NCBI RefSeq assembly: GCF_001629705.1
Contig: NZ_CP015378.1
Span: 3,224,001 to 3,288,000, forward strand
Origin: Fictibacillus phosphorivorans
GTDB taxonomy: Bacteria; Bacillota; Bacilli; Bacillales; Fictibacillaceae
Length of the DNA stretch: 64,000 bases
Direction of reading: 5' to 3'
The notes beneath the pieces are model-generated. The model saw nothing but the letters and a program-made list of their open reading frames with translations, ran no database searches and was not told where the DNA came from. Shown piece by piece: positions 55,592-63,756 of the stretch; the first letter of the stretch is position 1, and each line of letters starts with the position of its first letter. The position numbers were made by a program, and so were the translations under genes.

Positions 55592-56389
55592 TTGAATTGT
55601 AAAAACAAACTCTCACCTCGAGAGCTTGCCAATTTATTATGTAAGCATGTAACAGTCAGAGCAGGGGAAGATGTAGAAGAATCCGGCAAATTAGTCTGTG
55701 TTGGAAGAGACTTTATAGCAATCAAGACAGATGACAGAGAGGTTCTTTACTTTCCTTTAAATAATGTAAGATCCGTTTCAGTAGCAACAGACAGAAACTG
55801 TTGCAACACAGATCGTAAGAAAGTTTGTAATGATACCTTCCAAAGCATCTTACGAAAACTGATCAACTGTAAAGTAAGAGTGAATGACGGTAGTGACGAT
55901 GATGGTGAAGTTGAAGGCGTTCTAACTCGTGTTAACCGTACATCCATCCAAGTCGTAGAAGACGACGAACTCGTAATCATCGCGATCGGCTCTATCAACT
56001 TTATTACGCAAGCAGGCGAAATTGGTGACGACGAAAGCAGCAACTGTAGAATCTTATGCTGTAAAAAAGAAAAACCTTGCTGCAAGAAAAAAGAAAAATG
56101 CAAGCCAGAATCTTCTTCAAGTTCAAGCTCGAGCTCTAGTTCTAGTTCTAGTTCTAGTTCATCTGTAGTATGGTGCAAACCTGAATCTTCATCTTCATCT
56201 TCTTCTTCTTCCAGTTCTTCTGTACTGTTGTGCAAAAAAGAATCTTCATCTTCATCTTCTTCTTCTTCTTCATCCTCATCTTCTAGCTGGTGTAAAGAGT
56301 CTTCCTCAACACACGATCATTGGAAGAAAAAGAAGCACAAGAAGAGAAACTCTGAAGATCTAGAATCTAGAGGCTGGTTCAAGCTTTAA
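55592..56389 (+). CDS. Two-domain Sm-like/DUF2642-type protein with poly-serine, Cys-rich tail (possible spore-surface protein)
   Basis: 265 residues. Two similar beta-rich units, about 5-62 (LCKHVTVRAGEDVEESGKLV) and 83-140 (LINCKVRVNDGSDDDGEVEG), resemble the YuzF/DUF2642 or Sm-like folds of Bacillus coat proteins. They are followed by a Cys/Lys segment (RILCCKKEKPCCKKKEKCKP) and three serine runs of 18, 12 and 15 residues. Each run is bounded by W/L-C-K-(P)-E, and the protein ends in a basic tail. Spore-coat or exosporium localisation is inferred from composition only. TTG start, AGGAGG 8 bp upstream. Confidence 0.75.
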   Translation: MNCKNKLSPRELANLLCKHVTVRAGEDVEESGKLVCVGRDFIAIKTDDREVLYFPLNNVRSVSVATDRNCCNTDRKKVCNDTFQSILRKLINCKVRVNDGSDDDGEVEGVLTRVNRTSIQVVEDDELVIIAIGSINFITQAGEIGDDESSNCRILCCKKEKPCCKKKEKCKPESSSSSSSSSSSSSSSSSSVVWCKPESSSSSSSSSSSSVLLCKKESSSSSSSSSSSSSSSWCKESSSTHDHWKKKKHKKRNSEDLESRGWFKL

Positions 56390-56395
56390 TCATAA

Positions 56396-56437
56396 TGAAG
56401 CTGTTCAAAAGTTTTTACTTTTGACAGCTTTTTTCAA
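56396..56437 (+). terminator. Intrinsic terminator after the poly-serine gene
   Basis: AAGCTGTTCAAAAGT and ACTTTTGACAGCTT around TTTT, then TTTTTT. The minus strand has fewer T, so it mainly serves the plus-strand gene. Confidence 0.88.
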
Positions 56438-56447
56438 TTTCATCCAT

Positions 56448-57176
56448 TCATGATAGATGAGTTAGAAGCATCGAACATAAAAGACCTAGAGAAGTTATAA
56501 AACCCGCGGCTACTCCCGCATCTTCATGTGCTTCAGGAAGCATGGTTGACGCTACCATCGCCATGATGGCACCTCCTGCAAAAGCACCGATCAACGATAG
56601 TGAAGCTACAGAAGCATTCTCTAACAAGAGATATCCCAAAAAAGCCGCGAGTGCAGATATGGCAAAAACAGAAAGCCACATACCAAGAATTTTTCGACGC
56701 GAAAATCCTTCTCTTAACAACCCTATTGAACTTGAAAGCCCTTCAGGAAAGTTGCTTAAAAAAATGGCCACGACAAGGAGCCAGCTTACTTTGCTATGAT
56801 CGATCAAGCTTGCACCAATCAAAACAGATTCTGGAATGGCATCTAACAATGTGCCAAGGAAAATAGCCATGCCTACCCCTTTGGTTTTCTTATCGCCTGA
56901 CTTCTTCCTTTCATGGCCGCCTTTTTTGGCAAGAAAACTATTAATGCCCGTAAAAATCGCTGCTCCTAAAATAAAGCCGGAAGAAGTAACGATTAAATCG
57001 CTCTGCTCTACTGCCTCGATCAAAAGTTCAAACGAAACAGCACCTATTAAAATTCCTGTTCCAAAAGCCATGATCCAAGCAGTCCATTTTTTAGGAATTC
57101 GAAAAGCTAGGGCTGTAAAACATCCTAAAAGTACAGCAGAACCTGCTATACCTCCCCAAAAGGCGGCTAGTAGCAT
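56448..57176 (-). CDS. ZIP-family divalent metal transporter
   Basis: 242-residue membrane protein with about eight helices of the ZIP family, which imports zinc, iron or manganese. The metal-site helices carry LGTLLDAIPESVLIGAS and FLSNFPEGLSSSIGLL (HNxPEG replaced by SNFPEG, and a D-A-I-P-E site). A short His/Lys-rich loop (KKGGHERKKSGDKKTK) lies between helices 3 and 4. The replaced histidines suggest altered metal preference. ATG after AAAGGAG. Monocistronic. Confidence 0.85.
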   Translation of the reverse strand: MLLAAFWGGIAGSAVLLGCFTALAFRIPKKWTAWIMAFGTGILIGAVSFELLIEAVEQSDLIVTSSGFILGAAIFTGINSFLAKKGGHERKKSGDKKTKGVGMAIFLGTLLDAIPESVLIGASLIDHSKVSWLLVVAIFLSNFPEGLSSSIGLLREGFSRRKILGMWLSVFAISALAAFLGYLLLENASVASLSLIGAFAGGAIMAMVASTMLPEAHEDAGVAAGFITSLGLLCSMLLTHLS

Positions 57177-57261
57177 CCTGTTTAACTCCTTTCCTACTTA
57201 ATCTCACTTCATTACATCCTTTAATAGCATTTATAGTTCAGTTGACAAAAACGTGATTAAA

Positions 57262-57301
57262 AACGACTCATAAAGGGATAGTTTCACCTCTATGAGCCGA
57301 T
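57262..57301 (-). terminator. Intrinsic terminator after the MscS/CmpX-like gene
   Basis: Minus-strand arms CGGCTCATAGAGG and CCTTTATGAGTCG around TGAAACTATC, then TTTTT. The loop contains a single GTTTCACC core like that of the array at 48.8 kb. Confidence 0.85.
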
Positions 57302-57317
57302 TTCATTCTATTTTCAA

Positions 57318-59057
57318 TTACTCATTTCGTTTTGGATTATTGTTTATACCAAATTCTTCACTAGGTGTGTTTAAATGATCGAACTGACGATCTTTTGCAA
57401 TCGTATGAGGTTTATGAATATCCACATCGATAAGATTGCTTTCCGGTTTAGAAGAGTCTGTTCTAAAATCTTTTAGACTCGTCTTGTCTTTCCATTCTGC
57501 TGGGTCTGGACTTTGAATCGTTGTCTCTTCCATTTTTCGACTCCATTTATTAAGCGTTCGCCCAGCCGCTTCACGACCACCCAGTCCGAATGCTAGACCA
57601 AACGCAATCGTAAAACCACCTAGTATGAGAATAAATGCAGCATTTACGATCGTTTTCGCTACTCCAAGCTGATCAAGAGCCATAAAGAAAGCAAGTGTAA
57701 TAATCGTATACTTCGCGATGTTGCCAAGTAGCTTGCCTTCAGTTTGTTGTTTGATCATACTCTGAACAACGCGTTTCACAAGGTCTCCAGCATAGAACCC
57801 GATTCCTAGTATCAACACAGCTGTTAACACCATCGGGATATATGCAAGTACCACGGATAGTATGTTAACTAAGCTCTCTAGCTTAACAAGCTGCAGGGCT
57901 TCAATCGTAAACAGCAGCACCACAACGACTTGAGCCGCATATCCAATCATTTCAGAAATCGTAAATGTCTGATTGGTTTTATGAAGTGATCCAAGACCCA
58001 TCTTATAAAAGATGCCATTGAACCCAACTCGTTCTAATAAAGAGGTAACAGCTTGTTTTACCCATTTTCCTAACCATAATCCGACTGCTACTAAAAGGAT
58101 CGCAACAATGATGTTTGGAATCATGTCCATGATCTGACCTAACATACCGATTGCAGGTCCAGAAATACCATTGATATCAAGTGTTTCTAGAGCTGAAATA
58201 ACAACTGGAATTAAGATAAATACATACACGATGGTCCCGATGATTTGAGAAAGAGATGTCTTTTCAAGTGCACGTTCGGCACCTAGTTTTGAAGCTAAAC
58301 GATCTGTACCAATGCTCTGTAAGAAGTTCACAATGATTTCTTTAACGATTTTAGCAACCAACCACCCTACAAAAAGAATGATTGCCGCTCCGAGCAGTTT
58401 TGGTAAGAATGCGAAGAGGCCCGTTAGCATGCCTTCCAATGGTTCAGAAATGGCATCAATGCCTAATGCAGATAATACTGCTGGTAGGAACAATAACAAT
58501 GTGAGGTAAAATACAGCTTTTGATGCTGAGAAAACAGCCTTGTCAGATTGAGAAGGGTCACGAGTCAACTTCCAACGGTGTAATAACCTTTCAAATCGGG
58601 TATTCTGGCCTAACTTTCTGACTAATATCGATAAACCAGAGGCGATCAACCAAGCTACTGCCGCGATTAGTGCAGCTTTTAGTAAATTAGGAATCGCTGC
58701 CGCAATCACACCTAAAGCATTTGATATTGGTTGTGCGACATACGGAAGACTAAGCATGTTTAAGAACATGACAATGGCTACTGCCATAAGGATCCAAAAT
58801 ACAACCTTACTGATTACTTCTTCAAAAGAATACTTGCTGGTGCGCGTTTGTTGCACTTGATCTTCATGGGTATCAGGCTTCATCCACCTCAAGACTTTGT
58901 TGTCAAAATTCGTTTTGTGTAATGCTTTTTTTACTGCTTTTGCAACCAATGAGGCGATCAGCCAACCAATTAATAAAACTAAAATAGCAAGAAGCAAATC
59001 TGGCAATCTACCTAAATAAGCCATCCAAGAATCTGTAACTCCATTGTAATCGTACAT
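57318..59057 (-). CDS. Multi-repeat TM-helix membrane protein (MscS-related, CmpX-like)
   Basis: 579 residues. Four to five repeats of the conserved TM helix module (PF05552 type), for example LPDLLLAILVLLIGWLIASL, AIPNLLKAALIAAVAWLIAS, LPKLLGAAIILFVGWLVAKI and IPNIIVAILLVAVGLWLGKW. Near the end the glycine-rich GGFTIAFGLAFGLGGREAAG resembles the MscS pore helix. A hydrophilic tail of about 70 residues follows. It is probably an inner-membrane channel or scaffold. The ATG giving MYDYNGVTD has AAGGAGGAC upstream. Confidence 0.85.
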   Translation of the reverse strand: MYDYNGVTDSWMAYLGRLPDLLLAILVLLIGWLIASLVAKAVKKALHKTNFDNKVLRWMKPDTHEDQVQQTRTSKYSFEEVISKVVFWILMAVAIVMFLNMLSLPYVAQPISNALGVIAAAIPNLLKAALIAAVAWLIASGLSILVRKLGQNTRFERLLHRWKLTRDPSQSDKAVFSASKAVFYLTLLLFLPAVLSALGIDAISEPLEGMLTGLFAFLPKLLGAAIILFVGWLVAKIVKEIIVNFLQSIGTDRLASKLGAERALEKTSLSQIIGTIVYVFILIPVVISALETLDINGISGPAIGMLGQIMDMIPNIIVAILLVAVGLWLGKWVKQAVTSLLERVGFNGIFYKMGLGSLHKTNQTFTISEMIGYAAQVVVVLLFTIEALQLVKLESLVNILSVVLAYIPMVLTAVLILGIGFYAGDLVKRVVQSMIKQQTEGKLLGNIAKYTIITLAFFMALDQLGVAKTIVNAAFILILGGFTIAFGLAFGLGGREAAGRTLNKWSRKMEETTIQSPDPAEWKDKTSLKDFRTDSSKPESNLIDVDIHKPHTIAKDRQFDHLNTPSEEFGINNNPKRNE

Positions 59058-59116
59058 GTTCGTCCTCCTTTTTCTCATTTAATAAGGCTGTTTTTCTATT
59101 GACTGTTGCTCTTTGT

Positions 59117-59251
59117 AGTAATTGATCTCCGTTTCAGATACTCGCTTTCCGCGGGGCAGGCGGTGAGCCACATTCGTACGTTTCACTTTTAAGTGTCTCA
59201 CCTGCCCACCTGTCCCGCAGGAGTCTCGCATCTTACACTTCAATCAATATT
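59117..59251. repeat. Short copy of the intergenic repeat element (copy E)
   Basis: Starts GTAATTGATCTCCGTTTCAG, includes CGCTTTCCGCGGGGCAGGCG and GTCCCGCAGGAGTCTCGCAT, ends CACTTCAATCAATATTC. It lies in the divergent gap between the MscS-like gene and the ABC-2 operon, upstream of the latter's promoter. Confidence 0.8.
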
Positions 59252-59389
59252 CAAAGAAGGAAAAGACAAAAGATAGATACAACAATTTTCTAAAAACAGA
59301 GCCTTTCATAAAAACGTCTACATTAGCTCTACTTTCCCAAAGCAGGAATTCGTTAAACTAGAGCTTTCTATCCGGAAACAAGGATATAT

Positions 59390-59418
59390 TTTACATTTGA
59401 CTTACTTTTAGGTATACT
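59390..59418 (+). promoter_or_regulatory. Promoter of the ABC-2 operon leader
   Basis: TTTACA (59390-59395), 17-bp spacer, TATACT (59413-59418). Transcription should begin near 59425, 28 bp before the leader ORF. Confidence 0.7.
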
Positions 59419-59452
59419 TAGTGCAACCGTTTTCAAAAAGGAGAAGGATAAC

Positions 59453-59482
59453 ATGTGGATTTCTATCACTCAATCAAACTAA
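59453..59482 (+). CDS. Putative 9-residue leader peptide upstream of the ABC-2 operon
   Basis: ORF MWISITQSN-stop preceded by AAGGAGAAGG at ideal spacing. It is followed by a U-rich stretch and then an intrinsic terminator before the ABC ATPase gene. Such short, well-initiated ORFs in leaders usually make transcription depend on ribosome movement. The peptide resembles no leader I know. Confidence 0.55.
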   Translation: MWISITQSN

Positions 59483-59548
59483 CTTCATATCCCTTCATAA
59501 CCTGACGCGTTTTTTTTGGTGAGCAAAAAATTACATATGCACACATAT

Positions 59549-59576
59549 CCGCAGGTATTTGTCTGTGGTTTTTTTG
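59549..59576 (+). terminator. Attenuator-type terminator before the ABC-2 operon
   Basis: CCGCAG and CTGTGG pair around GTATTTGT, followed by seven T, 25 bp before the ATPase start. ACCTG (59500-59504) is complementary to CAGGT (59552-59556) and could open the stem. Confidence 0.65.
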
Positions 59577-59600
59577 TGTCCATTTTTAAGGAGAACGAAC

Positions 59601-60629
59601 ATGATCGTCGTAAAAGATTTAGAAAAACATTATAAGATTGCAAAGCGAGATCCTGGATTAAGAGGAGCTATAAAATCGTTGTTTCATAGGAAATTTGAAA
59701 CGAAAAAAGCTGTTAAAAAAATCAACATGCACATTGAAGCGGGAGAGATGGTTGGCTACATCGGTGCGAATGGTGCTGGCAAATCGACAACGATTAAGAT
59801 GTTGACCGGTATTCTCACACCGACTTCTGGTGAGGTAAAAGTAAACGGCATCATTCCTTACGAGAACAGACAACAAAATGCGAGTCATATTGGTGCCGTT
59901 TTCGGTCAGCGCACACAATTATTCTGGGATATTCCGGTCAGAGAAAGCTATGAACTTCTTAAACACATTTACGAGATTCCACAGGCCCAATATGATGAAA
60001 CTTTAAAAGAGTTCATTGATGTTCTTCATTTAGAGCCATTGCTAGGCATCCCTGTAAGGCAGCTTTCGTTAGGACAAAAGATGCGTTGTGAACTTGCTGC
60101 CGCTTTTTTACACCGTCCAAAAGTAGTCTATTTGGATGAACCTACCATAGGATTGGATGTAGCGGTTAAGGTTCGAATTCGCGCTTTCATCAAACAGATG
60201 AACGCTAGATACGGCACCACTGTGCTTCTTACTACTCATGACATGCAGGACATCGAAGAGATCTGTCAGCGAATTATCATTATCGATGATGGAAGTGTGA
60301 TCTATGATGGGTCGATTCAAGATATCAAATCGCAGTTTGGTGATAAGCGTGTTATTCATTTTGAGTTAGAAGATGCTGCTGATTCTTTTGTTTTACCGGA
60401 AGCAATAAGTGCCGTAACAGAGGTACTGCCAAAAAGCGATGAAGATCCTCATCTTGTATCCCTCTCGTTCAGCAATAAAAATATCTCTGGTGCAGAAGTC
60501 ATCCATACGATGATGAATCATTATGCTGTTGCGGATCTAACCATCGCCGATGCAAAGATTGAAACAATTGTAGAAGAAATTTATGGAAGAGGCATGAAGA
60601 AGGAGGTCCAGCATGAGGAAATACTTTGA
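59601..60629 (+). CDS. ABC-2 type exporter ATP-binding protein
   Basis: 342-residue ATPase, the long ABC-2 class with a C-terminal accessory part. Walker A GANGAGKSTT, Q-loop VFGQRTQLFWD (an H/Q-rich variant), signature LSLGQKMRCELAAAF, Walker B VVYLDEPTIGLD and H-loop TTHDMQDIE. It forms an exporter with the next two permeases; the operon type COG4586-COG4587-COG3694 is widespread in Firmicutes, and its substrate is unknown. ATG giving MIVVKDLEK with AAGGAGAAC upstream. Confidence 0.93.
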   Translation: MIVVKDLEKHYKIAKRDPGLRGAIKSLFHRKFETKKAVKKINMHIEAGEMVGYIGANGAGKSTTIKMLTGILTPTSGEVKVNGIIPYENRQQNASHIGAVFGQRTQLFWDIPVRESYELLKHIYEIPQAQYDETLKEFIDVLHLEPLLGIPVRQLSLGQKMRCELAAAFLHRPKVVYLDEPTIGLDVAVKVRIRAFIKQMNARYGTTVLLTTHDMQDIEEICQRIIIIDDGSVIYDGSIQDIKSQFGDKRVIHFELEDAADSFVLPEAISAVTEVLPKSDEDPHLVSLSFSNKNISGAEVIHTMMNHYAVADLTIADAKIETIVEEIYGRGMKKEVQHEEIL

Positions 60630-61401
60630 GTTTGCTAGAGTGCAGATGCAAGTACATGCTGCCTATTCCGCATGGTTCTGGGCTAATACTTTCTCCATTT
60701 TGCTACGGATGCTTGTTATCTATTTCTTTTGGAAAGCCGTGTACAGCAGCCGAACGGAAATAGAAGGACTACCATTCGATGGGATGATTACGTACATTAT
60801 TATCGCTATGTTTTTACAGATGTTTGTTTCAGGTGTAGGTCAGGAACTAGCGCATACGATCAAAGATGGAAATGTTGCCATTGAACTGATGAGACCTTAC
60901 AACTTAATCACTCGTTTAGTCGCTATGGATCTAGGTGATAAAGTTATTCATTTCGTACGTGGGGCGCTTCCTTTAAGCATTCTTGCATTTATATTTATGG
61001 ATATCACCCTTCCAACCACATGGCAAGCTGGTCTATTATTCTTACTCAGTGCCTTTATGGGTATTTGGATCGGTACTTTTTTTGATCTATTAATTGCGAT
61101 TCTAGCTTTTTGGACCATAAATCTTTGGGGTCTACAAGTTATGAAAGAAGCCGTTATCTCCTTTTTTTCCGGCGCACTCGTCCCACTTATCTTATTTCCT
61201 GAGTGGTTTCAAACGATCAGCCTTTTTCTGCCGTTTCAAGCGATGGTCTATGTACCCGTTGCCATCTACACCGGCATCCTGACAGGTACAGAAGCTTGGC
61301 TTGCGCTCGGATCACAAATTTTTTGGGTAGTTTCACTCTTTATTCTATTAAGGATATTATGGTCGATTGCGATAAAAAAAGTTACTATTTTCGGAGGTTA
61401 G
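60613..61401 (+). CDS. ABC-2 family permease (DUF990 type), first subunit
   Basis: 262-residue membrane protein with six predicted helices, of the ABC2_membrane_6/COG4587 family. It overlaps the ATPase gene by 17 bp; the ribosome site GGAGG lies inside that gene. Text: AYSAWFWANTFSILLRMLVI, FDLLIAILAFWTINLWGLQV and LILFPEWFQTISLFLPFQAM. Forms a heterodimeric channel with the following gene. ATG start. Confidence 0.9.
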   Translation: MRKYFEFARVQMQVHAAYSAWFWANTFSILLRMLVIYFFWKAVYSSRTEIEGLPFDGMITYIIIAMFLQMFVSGVGQELAHTIKDGNVAIELMRPYNLITRLVAMDLGDKVIHFVRGALPLSILAFIFMDITLPTTWQAGLLFLLSAFMGIWIGTFFDLLIAILAFWTINLWGLQVMKEAVISFFSGALVPLILFPEWFQTISLFLPFQAMVYVPVAIYTGILTGTEAWLALGSQIFWVVSLFILLRILWSIAIKKVTIFGG

Positions 61402-61413
61402 GAGGTGGCACGC

Positions 61414-62208
61414 ATGCTATCAAGGTATACAAAATTATATTATTTATTTTGCAAACAAAACTTAAAAGTTATGTTGGAGTACCGAATGGATTTTTTACTA
61501 GGCGTCCTTTCTGTCATGCTTCAGCAGTTTGCAGGAATCTTCTTCGTAAAAATTGTATTTGATCATATCCATGCTTTGAACGGTTGGACCTTTTATGAAA
61601 TTTTATTTATTTACGGAATTGCCGCCACAGGCCGCTCGATTCATCATATCTTCTTTGATAATCTGTGGACACTTGGCTGGCAGTATATTCGACCAGGCAA
61701 GTTCGATCGTCTTTTGATCAGACCGATCAATCCGCTGTTTCATTTTATTGCCGACCGCTTGCAGCAAGATGGTTTTGGCCAGTTGTTCATCGGGATTATC
61801 GTCATTGGTACAGCTATGCCACACTTAGGCATCTCATGGGGAATCCTTGAATTTTTTATACTTGTTATTATGATCATCTCATCCGGTTTCATTTTTGTTG
61901 CGATCAACCTCTTCTTTGCGACATTGTCGTTTTGGATGGTCGACAGTCTGCCTATCGTTTGGACGATCTTTAATCTAAGTGATTTTGCTCGGTATCCTTT
62001 AACGATCTATCATAAGGGAATCCGTCACTTCCTAACGTGGATCGTTCCTTATGGGTTTACTGCATTTTATCCTGCAGCATATTTTATCAAAGGTTCAGGA
62101 TTTGAAAGATTGGCTCTATTAACACCTGTTGTCGCCATCTTCTCTTGCATCATTGCATACTGGTTTTGGAATAGAGGGCTCAAGGCATTTACGAGCACAG
62201 GAAGTTAA
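61414..62208 (+). CDS. ABC-2 family permease (COG3694 type), second subunit
   Basis: 264-residue partner permease with six predicted helices. Typical features: LEYRMDFLLGVLSVMLQQFA, GWQYIRPGKFDRLLIRPINP (cytoplasmic coupling region) and PYGFTAFYPAAYFIKGSGFE. I use the ATG giving MLSRYTKLYY, since TTAGGAGG lies 8 bp before it; a GTG three codons earlier overlaps that site. Last gene of the operon, followed by a strong terminator. Confidence 0.9.
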   Translation: MLSRYTKLYYLFCKQNLKVMLEYRMDFLLGVLSVMLQQFAGIFFVKIVFDHIHALNGWTFYEILFIYGIAATGRSIHHIFFDNLWTLGWQYIRPGKFDRLLIRPINPLFHFIADRLQQDGFGQLFIGIIVIGTAMPHLGISWGILEFFILVIMIISSGFIFVAINLFFATLSFWMVDSLPIVWTIFNLSDFARYPLTIYHKGIRHFLTWIVPYGFTAFYPAAYFIKGSGFERLALLTPVVAIFSCIIAYWFWNRGLKAFTSTGS

Positions 62209-62212
62209 ATGA

Positions 62213-62258
62213 AAAGCTGGCACCTTATCAGTTGCGATGAGGTGCCAGCTTTGTTTTT
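62213..62258. terminator. Terminator between the ABC-2 operon and sodC
   Basis: AAAGCTGGCACCTTATC and GATGAGGTGCCAGCTTT around AGTTGC, then TGTTTTT on the plus strand and TTTTC on the minus strand. Confidence 0.88.
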
Positions 62259-62265
62259 AATAGCC

Positions 62266-62871
62266 TTACTTTTTAATAACTCCACACAATACACGGTCTC
62301 CTGAATTTCCTGAAGGATCTGTTTTATAATCATCCGCCTTGTCATGAATCACAAGTGATGTTCCACCGTTAGCAAAAAGCGAGTTGTCACTGCCTTCTGA
62401 AAGCGTCACGAGGTTGGATACTACTTCGTCTTTTACGACTCCGCTTTTATCAGCCTTCACATTTTGAATATCACCTACATGTGGTCCTTTCGGATTCAAA
62501 AATCCATGCTTCTTTTCGGTAGGATTAAAGTGCGCTCCCGCTGACTTGAAATCTGGTGGTGTACACTTTGCTGTTTCATGAAAATGAATGCCGTGTTCAC
62601 CTGGCTTTACCCCAGTCGCGTTCACTTCGACCTTAACGCCATCTCCTGTCTGAGTTAACGTTGCTTCTCCCGCTTTATCTCCTTTTGCATTAACAAGGTT
62701 AACGATATAAGAACCGCCTTTTACCTTACTAGATGCAGCTTGAGATTGCGCTTCAGCTTTGGATTCTTCCATATCATGATTTTTGTGTTCGTCTTCTTTA
62801 TTTTTGTTTCCACATGATGCGAGTAGGAGTAAGAGCAACATGTAGAACAAAACCATTCCTAATTTTTTCAA
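62266..62871 (-). CDS. sodC: Cu/Zn superoxide dismutase-like lipoprotein
   Basis: 201-residue exported lipoprotein (signal ending LASC, Cys20), then a His/Glu/Ser-rich linker and a SodC domain. All metal ligands are present: HFH in HGIHFHETAKC, AHFNP for the bridging histidine, KKHG, GPHVGD with the zinc aspartate, and VIHD for the last copper histidine. The disulfide cysteines (TAKC, RVLCG) and active-site arginine (GDRVLCG) are also there. It should therefore be an active surface superoxide scavenger, unlike some Bacillus relatives that lack copper ligands. ATG start. Confidence 0.93.
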   Translation of the reverse strand: MKKLGMVLFYMLLLLLLASCGNKNKEDEHKNHDMEESKAEAQSQAASSKVKGGSYIVNLVNAKGDKAGEATLTQTGDGVKVEVNATGVKPGEHGIHFHETAKCTPPDFKSAGAHFNPTEKKHGFLNPKGPHVGDIQNVKADKSGVVKDEVVSNLVTLSEGSDNSLFANGGTSLVIHDKADDYKTDPSGNSGDRVLCGVIKK

Positions 62872-62937
62872 AGCGATTTACCTCCTGATGATTAACGAAT
62901 AGTACATTTTCCGCCCAATCATCAGAACTTTAAACCT

Positions 62938-63639
62938 TCATTTTAAAAAAAGTGTTTCAAGTTCCACCTCGTTCACGTTTTCTCCATCATATTCAACAAA
63001 ATAGCCTTTCGCGTGATCTCTCGAACTTACAACTTTATATAATTCGCCATTCACAAAGTGCAGTCCCGCACCGTCGTCTGCAGCATACCCTGGTTTTAGT
63101 CCATTCTCAATGAGTTTATGATAAGCGGGTCTTCGCTCTTTTTCTCCATCATAATGCGGACAATGACTTCCTGAAATGAAGCCTAAACACTCAAGTTTAG
63201 CTAATGGGCCGAACGAATCGGTTACGCCTTCTTCAAACCAGCAGAGAGATCCCGCGCTGAGTCCTGCTAAGATCTTTCCATCTTCATATGCTTTCTTTAA
63301 AAGAACATCTAGTCCCCATTCTTTCCATAGTGCTAAAAGATTCTTTGTATTGCCTCCTCCTACGTAAAAAACATCTTGCTGCTCTACAAAAATCTCCAAA
63401 TCCTTGGGTGGTGAAAATAAAGAAAGATGTGTAGGTTCACACTCTTCTGATTGAAACGCTGTATAGAATCGTTCGATATAACCATCTGAATCTCCACTTG
63501 CTGTAGGAATAAAACAAATGCGAGGTCGATCAGCCTTACTTTGCTTCAGAATGTAGCGATCTAATCTCTTATTTTCTGGCTCCATGGAAAAGCCCCCGCC
63601 ACCCATAGCAATAATCTGTTTTCTGATGTTTTGTTTCAT
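62938..63639 (-). CDS. Peptidase S51 family protein (PepE-like, YgaJ type)
   Basis: Cytosolic class-I-glutamine-amidotransferase-like serine peptidase, 233 residues. The nucleophile motif is GLSAGSLCWFE, the glycine loop is FYVGGGNTKNLLALW, and the catalytic histidine region is GSHCPHYDGE. Relatives cleave Asp-containing dipeptides or cyanophycin; the substrate here is unknown. The ATG giving MKQNIRKQIIAMGGGG is used, with GAGGAGTG upstream; a GTG four codons earlier overlaps the ribosome site. Confidence 0.87.
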   Translation of the reverse strand: MKQNIRKQIIAMGGGGFSMEPENKRLDRYILKQSKADRPRICFIPTASGDSDGYIERFYTAFQSEECEPTHLSLFSPPKDLEIFVEQQDVFYVGGGNTKNLLALWKEWGLDVLLKKAYEDGKILAGLSAGSLCWFEEGVTDSFGPLAKLECLGFISGSHCPHYDGEKERRPAYHKLIENGLKPGYAADDGAGLHFVNGELYKVVSSRDHAKGYFVEYDGENVNEVELETLFLK

Positions 63640-63720
63640 ATGCTCATTCACTCCTCTGTTATATTCTTTTCGATCTGTAGCGGAATTTATCCTTTAAAGT
63701 TGAGTCTTACATAAAAGGAA

Positions 63721-63755
63721 AACACCCGCCAAATTTTCATATCGGCGGGTGCTCT
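63721..63755 (-). terminator. Intrinsic terminator after the FtsX-type permease gene
   Basis: Minus-strand arms CACCCGCC and GGCGGGTG with loop GATATGAAAATTT, then TTTTCC. Confidence 0.85.
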
Positions 63756-63756
63756 A

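Noticed and set aside
55747..56235. Minus-strand Glu/Leu-rich ORF of 162 codons
   Set aside because: It is the antisense shadow of the poly-serine gene; no ribosome site and composition explained by complementing serine codons.
59420..59600. T-box leader for the ABC-2 operon
   Set aside because: The conserved T-box sequence (AGGGTGGNACCGCG) and a specifier loop are absent.
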